From Bog-473 sp035947875 (GTDB lineage Bacteria; Actinomycetota; Acidimicrobiia; Acidimicrobiales; RAAP-2): a stretch of 9,113 nt of DNA. Positions 1 to 8,844 of this stretch are shown piece after piece. The notes beneath the pieces were generated by a model. That model had not been told where the DNA came from, made no database searches, and worked only from the letters and a program-made list of their open reading frames with translations. The stretch is from the NCBI GenBank assembly GCA_035947875.1, contig DASZJQ010000037.1:1-9113 (forward strand), in the 5' to 3' direction. Positions within the stretch are counted from its first letter, which is position 1. Each line of letters opens with the position of its first letter. The position numbers and the translations under genes were made by a program.

Positions 1-134
1 CCACGGCGCCACTGGTGAGGACGCCCGCTGCCACTCCGACGAGAGCGAGAAGGGGGGCAGCCACGCCAGAGAAAGGTCGTCCGGCAGGCACGCGGTGTGC
101 GCAGTCGACATACTTGGGGCCGGATCGGCCAGCG

Positions 135-140
135 AAAGGA
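135..140 (+). promoter_or_regulatory. Ribosome binding site of the acyl-CoA ligase
   Basis: The hexamer AAAGGA lies 7 bases before the ATG at 148 and is the only good Shine-Dalgarno match in the region. It is the main reason for choosing 148 as the start over the upstream in-frame ATG at 97 or the next ATG at 160. I see no convincing -35/-10 pair in bases 1-134. CATACT at 109-114 resembles a -10 box but has no partner at the right distance. Confidence 0.6.
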
Positions 141-147
141 CCACGCG

Positions 148-1767
148 ATGCGCAGCACCATGCAGGACGCCCCGCTCTTGATCACCGACATCCTCCGCTA
201 CGGGTTGGCGGTGCACGGGGACAGCCGGGTCATCACGGTCGAGGCCGAGGGTCACCGCTCAGCCACCTTCAGTGAGGTGGCCGCCCGGGCCGAGAAGCTG
301 GCCCGCGCCCTGCAGCGACTGGGCATCGAGGACGGCGATCGGGTGGGCACGTTCTGCTGGAACAACCAGGGACACCTGGAGGCGTACCTGGCCATCCCGT
401 GCATGGGGGCCGTGCTGCACACGCTCAACGTCAGGCTGCCGGCCGAGCAGTTGGCCTACGTGGTCAACCACGCCGAGGACCGGGTCATCATCGTCGATGC
501 GTCGCTGATCCCCCTGCTGGCCGCCATCAAGGACGACCTCAAGACGGTCGAGACGTTCATCGTCGTGGGCGATGGCGATGCGTCGGCGCTGGGGGAGACC
601 CTCTCCTACGAGGAGCTACTGGCGGCCGAGGAGCCGGGCTTCGAGTGGCCGGTGTTGGACGAGCGTTCCGCGGCAGCCATGTGTTACACCAGCGGCACCA
701 CGGGCAACCCCAAGGGGGTGGTGTACTCCCATCGCTCCACGTGGTTGCACACCCAGGCGTTGCAGTCGGCCTCCTCGGTCGGGGTGACAGAGAAGGACCG
801 GATCCTCATCATCGTGCCCATGTTCCACGCCATGGCCTGGGGCACGCCCTACGGGGCGTGGCTGGCCGGGACGGACATGATCATGCCGCAGATGTTCTTG
901 ATGGGGGAGCCGCTGGGCAAGATCTTCAACGAGCTCCACCCCACCTTGGCCTGCGGGGTGCCGACCATCTGGAACGGCTTGCTGCATATCGAGTCGAAGG
1001 TGGACTTTTCGAGTGTGCGGGCGATCACGGCGGGTGGGGCCGCAGTGCCCCAGTCGCTCATCGAGCAGTTCGAGGAGCGGTTCGGCGCCACGATCATCCA
1101 GGGCTGGGGCATGACCGAGACGAGCCCATTGGCGGCGTTCGGCTTGCCGCCGGCCCGGCGCATCGAGGACCACGACGACATGTACTACAAGATCAAGGCC
1201 GGTCGGGTCGTGGCCGGCGTCGAGGTCCGGGTGGTGGCCGAGGACGGCACCGTGTTGCCCAGCGACGGCAAGGCCATCGGGGAGTTCGAGATCCGCGGGC
1301 CGTGGGTCACCGGCTCGTACTACAAGGACGAGGATCCCTCGAAGTTCCACGACGGGTGGTTGTGTACCGGTGACGTCGGCACGCTGGACCATCAGGGCTA
1401 CATGACGATCTCGGACCGCACCAAGGACGTCATCAAGTCGGGCGGCGAGTGGATCTCCTCGGTCGAGTTGGAGAACGCGGTCATGGCCCACCCCGACGTC
1501 TTCGAGGCGGCCGTCATCGCCATCCCGGACCCCAAGTGGTCCGAGCGCCCCTTGGTCTGCGTGGTGCTGTCGCCGGGCAAGTCGCCGAGCGCCGAGGAGC
1601 TGCTGCAATTCCTGGTGGAGCGGGTGCCGCGCTGGTGGCTCCCTGACCAGTGGACCTTCATCGACGAGATCCCCAAGACCAGCGTCGGCAAGTTCGACAA
1701 GAAGGTCATGCGCGCCGCCTTCGCGCACGGGGACTACAGCGTGCAGACGGTCGCCCTGCCCAAGTGA
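148..1767 (+). CDS. Fatty-acid--CoA ligase (AMP-forming, ANL superfamily)
   Basis: This gene encodes a 539-residue enzyme that activates a carboxylic acid, probably a medium- or long-chain fatty acid, to its acyl-CoA through an acyl-adenylate. The adenylation-domain motifs occur in order: the phosphate-binding loop YTSGTTGNPKG at residues 180-190, GWGMTE at 319-324, TGD at 407-409 (D409 binds the ribose of ATP), R424 in the hinge SDRTKD, and the C-terminal catalytic lysine K515 in TSVGKFDKK. The length is normal for the family and no signal peptide is seen, so it is a soluble enzyme. The overall pattern resembles AlkK/FadD-like ligases, but chain length and substrate cannot be read from sequence. 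The next gene is not metabolically related, and a hairpin follows the stop, so it is probably transcribed alone. Family call is very sure, substrate is inference. Confidence 0.95.
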   Translation: MRSTMQDAPLLITDILRYGLAVHGDSRVITVEAEGHRSATFSEVAARAEKLARALQRLGIEDGDRVGTFCWNNQGHLEAYLAIPCMGAVLHTLNVRLPAEQLAYVVNHAEDRVIIVDASLIPLLAAIKDDLKTVETFIVVGDGDASALGETLSYEELLAAEEPGFEWPVLDERSAAAMCYTSGTTGNPKGVVYSHRSTWLHTQALQSASSVGVTEKDRILIIVPMFHAMAWGTPYGAWLAGTDMIMPQMFLMGEPLGKIFNELHPTLACGVPTIWNGLLHIESKVDFSSVRAITAGGAAVPQSLIEQFEERFGATIIQGWGMTETSPLAAFGLPPARRIEDHDDMYYKIKAGRVVAGVEVRVVAEDGTVLPSDGKAIGEFEIRGPWVTGSYYKDEDPSKFHDGWLCTGDVGTLDHQGYMTISDRTKDVIKSGGEWISSVELENAVMAHPDVFEAAVIAIPDPKWSERPLVCVVLSPGKSPSAEELLQFLVERVPRWWLPDQWTFIDEIPKTSVGKFDKKVMRAAFAHGDYSVQTVALPK

Positions 1768-1769
1768 GT

Positions 1770-1790
1770 GCCGCTGGGCGCGACAGCGGC
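1770..1790 (+). terminator. Perfect GC-rich hairpin after the ligase stop
   Basis: GCCGCTG (1770-1776) pairs perfectly with CAGCGGC (1784-1790) around a 7-base loop, starting 2 bases after the TGA at 1765-1767. No run of T follows, so it is not a classic intrinsic terminator. Hairpins without a U-tract are common after genes in high-GC actinobacteria and may slow polymerase or protect the 3' end of the transcript. A chance GC-rich stem remains possible. Confidence 0.4.
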
Positions 1791-1822
1791 GGTGGCGGTG
1801 TGGCGCTGAGGATGTGGCAGTG

Positions 1823-1864
1823 ATGCTGGTGACGGTGCAGGTGCTGGTGACGGTGAACCAGTGA
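1823..1864 (+). promoter_or_regulatory. Possible 13-codon leader ORF overlapping the next gene
   Basis: ATG at 1823 opens a 13-codon reading frame whose TGA (1862-1864) overlaps the GTG start of the next gene (1861) in a GTGA junction. GAGGA at 1808-1812 lies 10 bases upstream and could serve as a ribosome binding site. The downstream gene has no Shine-Dalgarno sequence of its own, so it could depend on ribosomes ending here. The peptide is a valine-rich string produced by the DNA repeat it contains, so it is unlikely to have a function as a peptide. This may be chance. Confidence 0.2.
1824..1855 (+). repeat. 14-bp direct repeat, 18-bp period
   Basis: TGCTGGTGACGGTG occurs at 1824-1837 and again, without a mismatch, at 1842-1855. 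The two copies are 18 bases apart and end 5 bases before the GTG start at 1861. No in-frame start codon for the small gene lies within the repeat, so the repeat is 5' leader and not part of that protein. Function unknown. Confidence 0.8.
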
Positions 1865-2109
1865 GTAGCACCGACGACGCTCTGGCCGAAGTAGCGGGCC
1901 GTCTCGAGGGAATGGCCGAGGAACTGACCGATATGGCGATCGACGCCCTGCGTCGGGCGACCTCGGGTGATCCCGATTCGGCCGAGGCCGGGGAGGCCAT
2001 CGCCGTGGAACGTCGGATCGTCCGGGCTCGTCGTGCGGTGGAGAAGGCCGTGTCGGTGTTGGGTGAGGGTCGTGGGGGCGGCGCTGGGGGACTCGACGAC
2101 GGAGCGTAG
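1861..2109 (+). CDS. Small hypothetical helical protein
   Basis: This 82-residue reading frame starts with GTG. I do not recognise the family. Residues 1-32 (MSSTDDALAEVAGRLEGMAE onward) and about 43-66 look like two amphipathic, charged helices rich in Ala, Leu, Glu and Arg, joined by a Gly/Asp-Pro turn near residues 35-40. The C-terminus is a low-complexity Gly/Asp tail. There are no cysteines, membrane segments or catalytic motifs, which fits a small coiled-coil or helical-hairpin protein. The frame is closed upstream by TGA at 1807-1809 and has no other start codon between there and 1861. No Shine-Dalgarno sequence is visible. It sits between the ligase and the HNH gene and is read in the same direction. 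It is probably a real gene from its non-random composition, but this is unproven. Confidence 0.55.
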   Translation: MSSTDDALAEVAGRLEGMAEELTDMAIDALRRATSGDPDSAEAGEAIAVERRIVRARRAVEKAVSVLGEGRGGGAGGLDDGA

Positions 2110-2186
2110 GGACGGCGCGCCCAATGGGCAGCGGCCTGGGTCACAGCTGGTGCTTGATTTGTCCGAGAATCATCCAACAAATCCTG

Positions 2187-2192
2187 TACATT
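2187..2192 (+). promoter_or_regulatory. Candidate -10 element in an A+T-rich islet before the HNH gene
   Basis: Bases 2151-2200 are only 40% G+C (20 of 50), far below the surrounding coding DNA, as expected for a promoter. TACATT at 2187-2192 fits TAnnnT and is preceded directly by TG. No good -35 box is present at 16-18 bases, so the exact site is uncertain. Transcription from here would give a leader of about 50 bases before the GTG at 2251. Confidence 0.25.
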
Positions 2193-2250
2193 TCTCCGAT
2201 TCGGCCGACGGGATATTGCGCCTCTGACGTGGGCTTTTGGCTCCGATCCG

Positions 2251-3486
2251 GTGTCACAACCCCCTGATCCAATGGGACCCGTGGAACTCGAAGCACTCGA
2301 AGCAACCGAAGCACTCGAAGCAACCGGAGCACTCCAGGAACTAGAGGCACTCGAAGTGGCGGTGGATCGCCTGGCCCGGTGCGATCTGGCGATTTACGCC
2401 GACAGTGACTCGATCGAACGCCTCGAACGGGTCCGCTCCCGCCTCGGGGCCATTGTCACCGGAGCGGTGGCTGAGTTCGATGCCTCGGGGGCGTGGGCGC
2501 CCAGTGGTGCTCGGACCGCCGCCGCCTGGCTGCGCCGCCACTGCCGGCTCCCGAGCAACGAGGCCTCCCGGGAAGTGCGCCGGGGGCGCCAGTGTCGTGA
2601 GCTGCCCCACTTCGTAGCGGCCTGGTCGGCGGGTGAGATCGGGGCGGCCTGTGTGGACCTGGTGGCCTCGGTGCGCCGACCGTCGACCGAAGCAGCTCTG
2701 GCCCGAGACGAAGAGATGCTGGTGGACTACGCCAAGACGCTGGCCTTCGCCGAGTTCGTCCGGGTGCTGCGCTACTGGGAGCAGCACGCCGACCCTGACG
2801 GGGCCGAAGAGGACGCCATGGAGCAGCAAGCCCGCCGCGACGTGTACCTGGTGCCGAGCATGGGCGGCACCTTCTTGGGCAAGATGACCCTCGACCCCAT
2901 ATCGGGGGCCATCGTCTCTGGTGAGCTCCAACGCCGGGAGCGGGAGCTCTTCGAGGCCGACTGGGCCAAGGCCCGAGACGAGCTCGGGCGGGACCCTACG
3001 GTCGACGAGCTGGGCCGCACCTCGGCCCAACGCCGGGCCGATGCCCTGGTCGAAATGGCCACCCGCTCGGCCACGGCGCCGGCCGACGGGCGCCGGCCTG
3101 CCCCCCTCTTCAGTGTTCTCGTCGACTACCCGACCCTGTCGGGCCGCATCTGCCAGTTGGCCCAGGGGGCCACCGTGATCTCCCCGGGCACCTTGTTGCC
3201 GTGGCTGGACGAGGCCTACGTCGAGCGAGCCGTGTTCGCCCCGGGCCGACGGGTCGAGGTCGGCATCACCTCTCGCTTCTTCACCGGTGCCACCCGCCGG
3301 GCCATCGAGCTGCGGGACCAAGAGTGCCAGCACCCCTACTGCGACGAACCGGCCGAGCGCTGTCAGGCCGATCACATCGTCGAATTCTCCAAAGGTGGCC
3401 CGACCTCCCAGGAGAACGGTCAGCTCCTCTGCGGCTTCCACAATCGCCAACGCAACCAGCGGCCGCCCCCGGGCGACGGAGCCTGA
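2251..3486 (+). CDS. DUF222 / HNH endonuclease domain protein (13E12-repeat-like family)
   Basis: This 411-residue protein has a large DUF222-type region (about residues 35-340) followed by a C-terminal HNH nuclease domain. The HNH core is clear: C359 and C364 (CQHPYC), D374-H375 in the ββα-metal motif, N389, and C394 with H397 (LLCGFHNRQR). The cysteines and late histidine probably hold a structural zinc, and H375/N389/H397 form the HNH signature. Such proteins are abundant and multicopy in actinobacteria. Their physiological role is not settled, and links to mobile DNA or defence are suspected but unproven. The N-terminus (15-38) is a six-residue repeat coded by an 18-bp DNA repeat. GTG 2251 has no Shine-Dalgarno sequence. 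ATG 2272 (residue 8) and GTG 2281 are possible alternative starts. No partner methylase or toxin gene is adjacent. Confidence 0.9.
   Translation: MSQPPDPMGPVELEALEATEALEATGALQELEALEVAVDRLARCDLAIYADSDSIERLERVRSRLGAIVTGAVAEFDASGAWAPSGARTAAAWLRRHCRLPSNEASREVRRGRQCRELPHFVAAWSAGEIGAACVDLVASVRRPSTEAALARDEEMLVDYAKTLAFAEFVRVLRYWEQHADPDGAEEDAMEQQARRDVYLVPSMGGTFLGKMTLDPISGAIVSGELQRRERELFEADWAKARDELGRDPTVDELGRTSAQRRADALVEMATRSATAPADGRRPAPLFSVLVDYPTLSGRICQLAQGATVISPGTLLPWLDEAYVERAVFAPGRRVEVGITSRFFTGATRRAIELRDQECQHPYCDEPAERCQADHIVEFSKGGPTSQENGQLLCGFHNRQRNQRPPPGDGA
2293..2364 (+). repeat. 18-bp tandem repeat, four units, inside the HNH gene
   Basis: The unit GCACTCGAAGCAACCGAA (2293-2310) is followed by a copy with one mismatch (2311-2328) and two more diverged copies (2329-2346, 2347-2364). 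The period is a multiple of three, so the frame is kept. Units one and two encode ALEATE and ALEATG, and units three and four encode ALQELE and ALEVAV. The product is an Ala/Leu/Glu helix at residues 15-38, ahead of the DUF222 region. Decay of the repeat from the first to the fourth unit suggests expansion at the 5' end. Confidence 0.85.
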
Positions 3487-3563
3487 CGAATCGGCGCGCC
3501 TACCGGCCGACCATCCATGCCGAAACACCGCAGTCATGAGTCATTCGAAAGAGACGAGGTTGA

Positions 3564-4663
3564 TCAGACGCCCGTGCACTCGTTGATGGCATCGATAAGT
3601 AGGCGCAACCGCGCGAAATGCCACTTGTCGAAGCGGAGGGCCAGGCGGGGGAGTTCGGGGTGATCGTTGCTGGAGCGCTCCGGTGGGAATGCCGCCGTGG
3701 ATCGGATGGTGCCCCGGGCGACGATGTCGCCGAAGCGGCGGTTGAGGTCGGCCAACTCGGCCTTGCTGGGCGCGACCAGTACCCGGAGGACCAACAGGTC
3801 ACCCACCCACCGGCACGAGTGGTAGTTGCGGTAGAAGTGCGCGATTTCTCGGGCCGCCTCTTCGACGGACGTGGTCACCTTGAACAGGGCGAGGTCTTCG
3901 GCCGACACCCAGCCGGACGCGATCGCCTGCTCCTGCACGAAGCGCATCCAGCCCTGCCAGTACGTGCCGCCCGGAGTCTCCATCAGCACCACGGGCGCCG
4001 GTTCGGCCTTGCCCGTCTGCAGCAACGTGAGGAGCTCGAAGCATTCATCCTGCGTGCCGAATCCGCCGGGCAGGATCGCATAGGCATGCGACTCTTTGAT
4101 CAACATCAATTTGCGGGTGAAGAAGTACCGCATCTCCACCAGCTTCGGGTCCTGGGCGATGAAGGGGTTGGCCCCTTCTTCATGGGGGAGCCGGATGTTG
4201 ACGCCGAAGGAATGGTCCCGCCCCGCCCCTTCGAGTCCCGCCGCCATGATGCCGGGACCGGCACCGGTGACCACCATCCAGTCCTCCTGGGCCAGTTTGG
4301 TGGCCAGGTCGCGGGCGAGGAGATACACCGGATCCTCGGGCTGGGTCCGGGCCGAGCCGAACATGGTCATCTTCCGTATGGCGCGGTAGGGCCGGAAGAC
4401 CCGGAAGGCCTCCGACATCTCGGCCAGGGCCGCACTGGCGATCTTCAGGTCACCGACCGACGTCCCCTCCCGGGCCAGATCGCCCAGCGTGCCGATCATC
4501 GCCAGCAGTTCCCGGGACTGGGCCGGCGACAGCGTGCGCCCACCGGCCACGGCCTCGAAGGCTCTCGAGTACGCCGCCTTCTCGGCTTCCCTCTCCGCCT
4601 CGCTCTCCGCTTCGATGCCCTCGGGGCCCCGGTCGGCGGGCTCGTTCTGCACCGCGTCGGTCG

Positions 4664-4667
<4 letters not shown>
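3564..4667 (-). CDS. LOG-family (TIGR00730-like) nucleotide-binding protein
   Basis: This 367-residue Rossmann-fold protein carries the signature of the LOG/lysine-decarboxylase-like family: GSAR at residues 104-107, the glycine-rich loop TGAGPGIMAAG at 134-144, R185-K186, and PGGFGTQDE at 200-208 with E208 as the expected catalytic glutamate. Characterised members hydrolyse the N-glycosidic bond of nucleoside 5'-monophosphates, including cytokinin ribotides and purine/pyrimidine nucleotides. They are not lysine decarboxylases. This one is longer than plant-type LOG (about 200 residues), with an acidic N-terminal extension (1-45) and a C-terminal extension of about 100 residues. Its substrate is unknown. 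The GTG start overlaps the fbiC stop as GTGA, which favours this start and implies translational coupling. GTG at 4652 is a weaker alternative. Confidence 0.88.
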
Positions 4668-6955
<2,288 letters not shown>

Positions 6956-6964
6956 CAGGCCAAT

Positions 6965-7687
6965 CTAGGGGGCTGGGCCGAAAGCGGCGCCGTCCACCAG
7001 CCAGATGACCTGGACGGCGCTGACCCGGGCCGCTGGCAGGTCCACCCCTTGGCGCAGTTGGTCGATCGCCTCGCGCTTGGAGTCGCCGGCCACGGTGAAG
7101 ACGGCACAGCGGGCGGCGTTGATGGCCGGGAGGGTGAGCGTCAGGCGCGGGTGGGCGTTGCGGCCGTTCGGATCGAGCGTGGCCGCCACGAGTTGATCGG
7201 GCCCGGCATCGAGCTCGGGCACCCCCGGGAACAGGGAGGCGGTGTGGCCGTCGGGGCCGACGCCGAGATGGATGAGATCGATACCCGGGCCCGCCAGCAG
7301 ACGCTCGATCGTGGCGTGATACTCGGCCGCGCACTGCTCCGCCGGGCCCGCCGTCGGCATGGGCGTGAAGGAGCCGACCGGCCCCACCCGGCTCAACAGG
7401 GTTCTCTGGACCAGGCGTTGATTGGCGTCGGGGTCGTCGGCCGGCACCATGCGCTCGTCGCCCATGTAGATGTCGACCAGCTTCCAGTCCACCGTGGGCG
7501 CGGCTCCCGCCCGCGTGCCCGTTCCGGGTCCCGTTCCCGCCGCCAGGTGCTCGTAACACGCTTGTGCGGTTGGGCCGCCCGACAGCACGAGGGAGAAGCG
7601 CTCACCGGGGCGGGCGGCGAAGGCCGCCACGACGACGGCCGTGAAGGCGGCGGGGACGTTGGCCACCGGGGCCGTGGGTGCGGTCAT
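6965..7687 (-). CDS. pgl: 6-phosphogluconolactonase
   Basis: This 240-residue enzyme hydrolyses 6-phosphoglucono-1,5-lactone to 6-phosphogluconate in the oxidative pentose phosphate pathway. It has the glucosamine-6-phosphate-isomerase-like fold of the DevB/Pgl family. SGG at residues 36-38, GDER at 76-79, and the block GVGPDGHTASLFPG at 142-155 contain the phosphate-binding and catalytic histidine (H148) region. GDSKREAI at 201-208 is also typical of Pgl. Residues 51-64 are a Gly/Thr-rich low-complexity loop. It lies between gnd and fbiC and ends in TAG, 9 bases before the fbiC ATG. No normal Shine-Dalgarno sequence precedes the ATG at 7687. Instead three tiny reading frames built from an 11-bp repeat run into it. 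The next in-frame ATG lies too far inside to be the start. Confidence 0.95.
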   Translation of the reverse strand: MTAPTAPVANVPAAFTAVVVAAFAARPGERFSLVLSGGPTAQACYEHLAAGTGPGTGTRAGAAPTVDWKLVDIYMGDERMVPADDPDANQRLVQRTLLSRVGPVGSFTPMPTAGPAEQCAAEYHATIERLLAGPGIDLIHLGVGPDGHTASLFPGVPELDAGPDQLVAATLDPNGRNAHPRLTLTLPAINAARCAVFTVAGDSKREAIDQLRQGVDLPAARVSAVQVIWLVDGAAFGPAP

Positions 7688-7726
7688 GGGGGTGTCATGG
7701 AGTCGTCATGGAGCAGTCATGGGGCG
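7683..7726 (-). repeat. 11-bp tandem repeat, four units, at the pgl start
   Basis: On the + strand, four 11-base units begin GTCATGG at 7683, 7694, 7705 and 7716. The first seven bases are identical in all four, and the last four vary. On the coding (minus) strand each unit ends CCATGAC and so supplies an ATG. The ATG of the last unit on that strand is the pgl start codon (7687). The 11-bp period is close to one DNA helical turn. Confidence 0.9.
7684..7720 (-). promoter_or_regulatory. Chain of three 4-codon mini-ORFs leading into pgl
   Basis: Reading the minus strand, ATG at 7720, 7709 and 7698 each open a frame of four codons and a stop. They encode MTAP, MTTP and MTPP, and each TGA overlaps the next ATG as ATGA. 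The third stop overlaps the pgl ATG at 7687, whose product itself begins MTAP. A ribosome could therefore stop and restart three times before entering pgl. The purine-rich stretch GAGAAGAGAAG, about 11 bases before the first ATG, may load ribosomes. The codons are direct from sequence; a regulatory role is inference. Confidence 0.4.
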
Positions 7727-7767
7727 GGCCGCTTCTCTTCTCGCGCTTCTTCGCCGTTGCTCGGTCT

Positions 7768-8709
7768 TCAGCCCGCGGTGGGCGTGCCCGTCTCGAGACC
7801 CTGTTGGCCCGATTCCAGCGTCACGGCATGGCCGCCGAACTGGTTGCGCAGGGCGGACAGCATCTTGAGTTGGTACGAGTCCGGCTCCTGGGAGGCGAAG
7901 CGGGTGAACAACGACGTGGCGATCACCGGCGCCGAGACGCCGCGGTCGATGGCCTCCTGGGCCGTCCAGCGGCCCTCGCCCGAATCGGCCACCACGCCCT
8001 TGATGTCGTCGAAGCCGCCCCCGGGCCGCAGGGCCCGCTCGGCCAACTCCAGGAGCCAGCTGCGTACCACCGAGCCGTAGCGCCAGATGGAGGCGATCTC
8101 GTGCAGGTCGAGGTCGAACTCGCTGGCCTTGCCCATGATCTCGAAGCCCTCGGCGTAGGCCTGCATGAGCCCGTACTCAATACCGTTATGCACCATCTTG
8201 ACGAAGTGGCCGGCGCCGACCGGGCCCACGTGCGCATAACCGTCCTTGGGCGCCAGCGTCAGGAGGGCGGACTCGACCACCGCTACCGACTCCTTGGCGC
8301 CGCCCACCATCAGGCAGTAGCCCTCGGTGAGGCCCCACACGCCGCCCGACGTCCCGGCGTCGACCAGGCCGACCCCGGTCTTGGCGATCTTGTCGGAGAG
8401 GGCGATCCACTCCTTGTAGTTCGAGTTGCCGCCGTCGACGATGACGTCGCCCTTGGAGAACAGTCCGGCCAACTCCTCCACGGCGTAGTCCGTCACATGG
8501 CCGGCCGGGAGCATCACCCAGGCCGCCTTCGGAGATGTCAGCTTGCCGGCCAGATCCTCCAGGGAGGTGGCGGTCTCGGCGCCCTGGGCCGCCGCCGCCT
8601 TGAGCGCCTCCTCCTGCAGGTCGTAGGCCACCACCTCGTGCCCGCCCTTGAGCAGCCGTTCGACCATGTTGGCGCCCATCTTCCCCAGGCCGATCATGCC
8701 GATCCTCAT
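7768..8709 (-). CDS. gnd: 6-phosphogluconate dehydrogenase, decarboxylating (short form)
   Basis: This 313-residue enzyme oxidises and decarboxylates 6-phosphogluconate to ribulose 5-phosphate. The N-terminal Rossmann domain begins at once with GLGKMG (residues 7-12). Substrate and catalytic blocks follow: DGGNSNYKEW (92-101), SGG (121-123), and GHFVKMVHNGIEYG (167-180) with catalytic K171, H174 and N175 and the proton-donor glutamate E178. The length matches the short YqeC-like class of about 300 residues, not the 470-residue class. An aspartate (D30) ends the second β-strand, where NADP-specific enzymes carry Asn-Arg-Ser/Thr, so NAD preference is likely (inference). A strong ribosome binding site supports the ATG at 8709. 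Pgl, encoded downstream, makes its substrate. tal lies upstream. Confidence 0.95.
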   Translation of the reverse strand: MRIGMIGLGKMGANMVERLLKGGHEVVAYDLQEEALKAAAAQGAETATSLEDLAGKLTSPKAAWVMLPAGHVTDYAVEELAGLFSKGDVIVDGGNSNYKEWIALSDKIAKTGVGLVDAGTSGGVWGLTEGYCLMVGGAKESVAVVESALLTLAPKDGYAHVGPVGAGHFVKMVHNGIEYGLMQAYAEGFEIMGKASEFDLDLHEIASIWRYGSVVRSWLLELAERALRPGGGFDDIKGVVADSGEGRWTAQEAIDRGVSAPVIATSLFTRFASQEPDSYQLKMLSALRNQFGGHAVTLESGQQGLETGTPTAG

Positions 8710-8714
8710 GGTTG

Positions 8715-8726
8715 TTCCTTCCCTTC
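8715..8726 (-). promoter_or_regulatory. Strong ribosome binding site of gnd
   Basis: On the minus strand GAAGGGAAGGAA ends 5 bases before the gnd ATG (8709) and contains two overlapping Shine-Dalgarno matches. It is the best ribosome binding site in the minus-strand block, in contrast to pgl and fbiC, which have none. A short (CA)n run on the same strand lies slightly upstream (8746-8756). Confidence 0.65.
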
Positions 8727-8780
8727 CTTGGCGGTGCAGTGGGTGGTGTGTGTGTGCCTGTGCGGATGGTGCTGCGTCCT

Positions 8781-8844
8781 TCGCTCATTCGCTCAACTAC
8801 TCGGTCGCTCGGTCGCTCAGTCGCTCGGTCGCCCATTCGCTCAA
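8781..8844 (-). repeat. 8-bp tandem repeat, eight units, between tal and gnd
   Basis: On the + strand eight 8-base units (consensus TCGCTCRR) run without a gap from 8781 to 8844: TCGCTCAT, TCGCTCAA, CTACTCGG, TCGCTCGG, TCGCTCAG, TCGCTCGG, TCGCCCAT, TCGCTCAA. The outer pairs share CATTCGCTCAAC (8786-8797 and 8834-8845), exactly 48 bases apart. The array fills much of the 131-base tal-gnd spacer, and its last unit contains the tal stop codon (8841-8843). No stable inverted repeat or coding frame explains it. Confidence 0.9.

Noticed and set aside
1..112. A possible divergent gene start with a hydrophobic stretch on the minus strand at the left edge
   Set aside because: One minus-strand frame reads like a membrane or signal segment, but it has no ATG, GTG or TTG start in frame and no ribosome binding site. 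The frame with an ATG at 112 gives Arg/Ser-rich shadow protein.
616..2124. A minus-strand frame of 502 codons opposite the acyl-CoA ligase, and similar ones at 2341-3537 (-) and 3618-4919 (+)
   Set aside because: All are shadows of well-supported genes, with Arg/His/Gly-rich translations and no recognisable motif.
2251..3486. A restriction or defence island around the HNH gene
   Set aside because: There is no methylase, specificity subunit, helicase, toxin-antitoxin pair, integrase or tRNA nearby. The neighbours are metabolic genes.
3491..3510. A possible terminator hairpin (TCGGC / GCCGA) in the 77-base gap between the convergent HNH and LOG genes
   Set aside because: The stem is only 5 bp with a 10-base loop and no T-run on either strand. 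It is too weak to call.
8186..8836. A minus-strand frame of 216 codons that starts in the 8-bp repeat array
   Set aside because: It overlaps gnd out of frame, and its composition is Gly/Arg-rich shadow. The ATG comes from the repeat.
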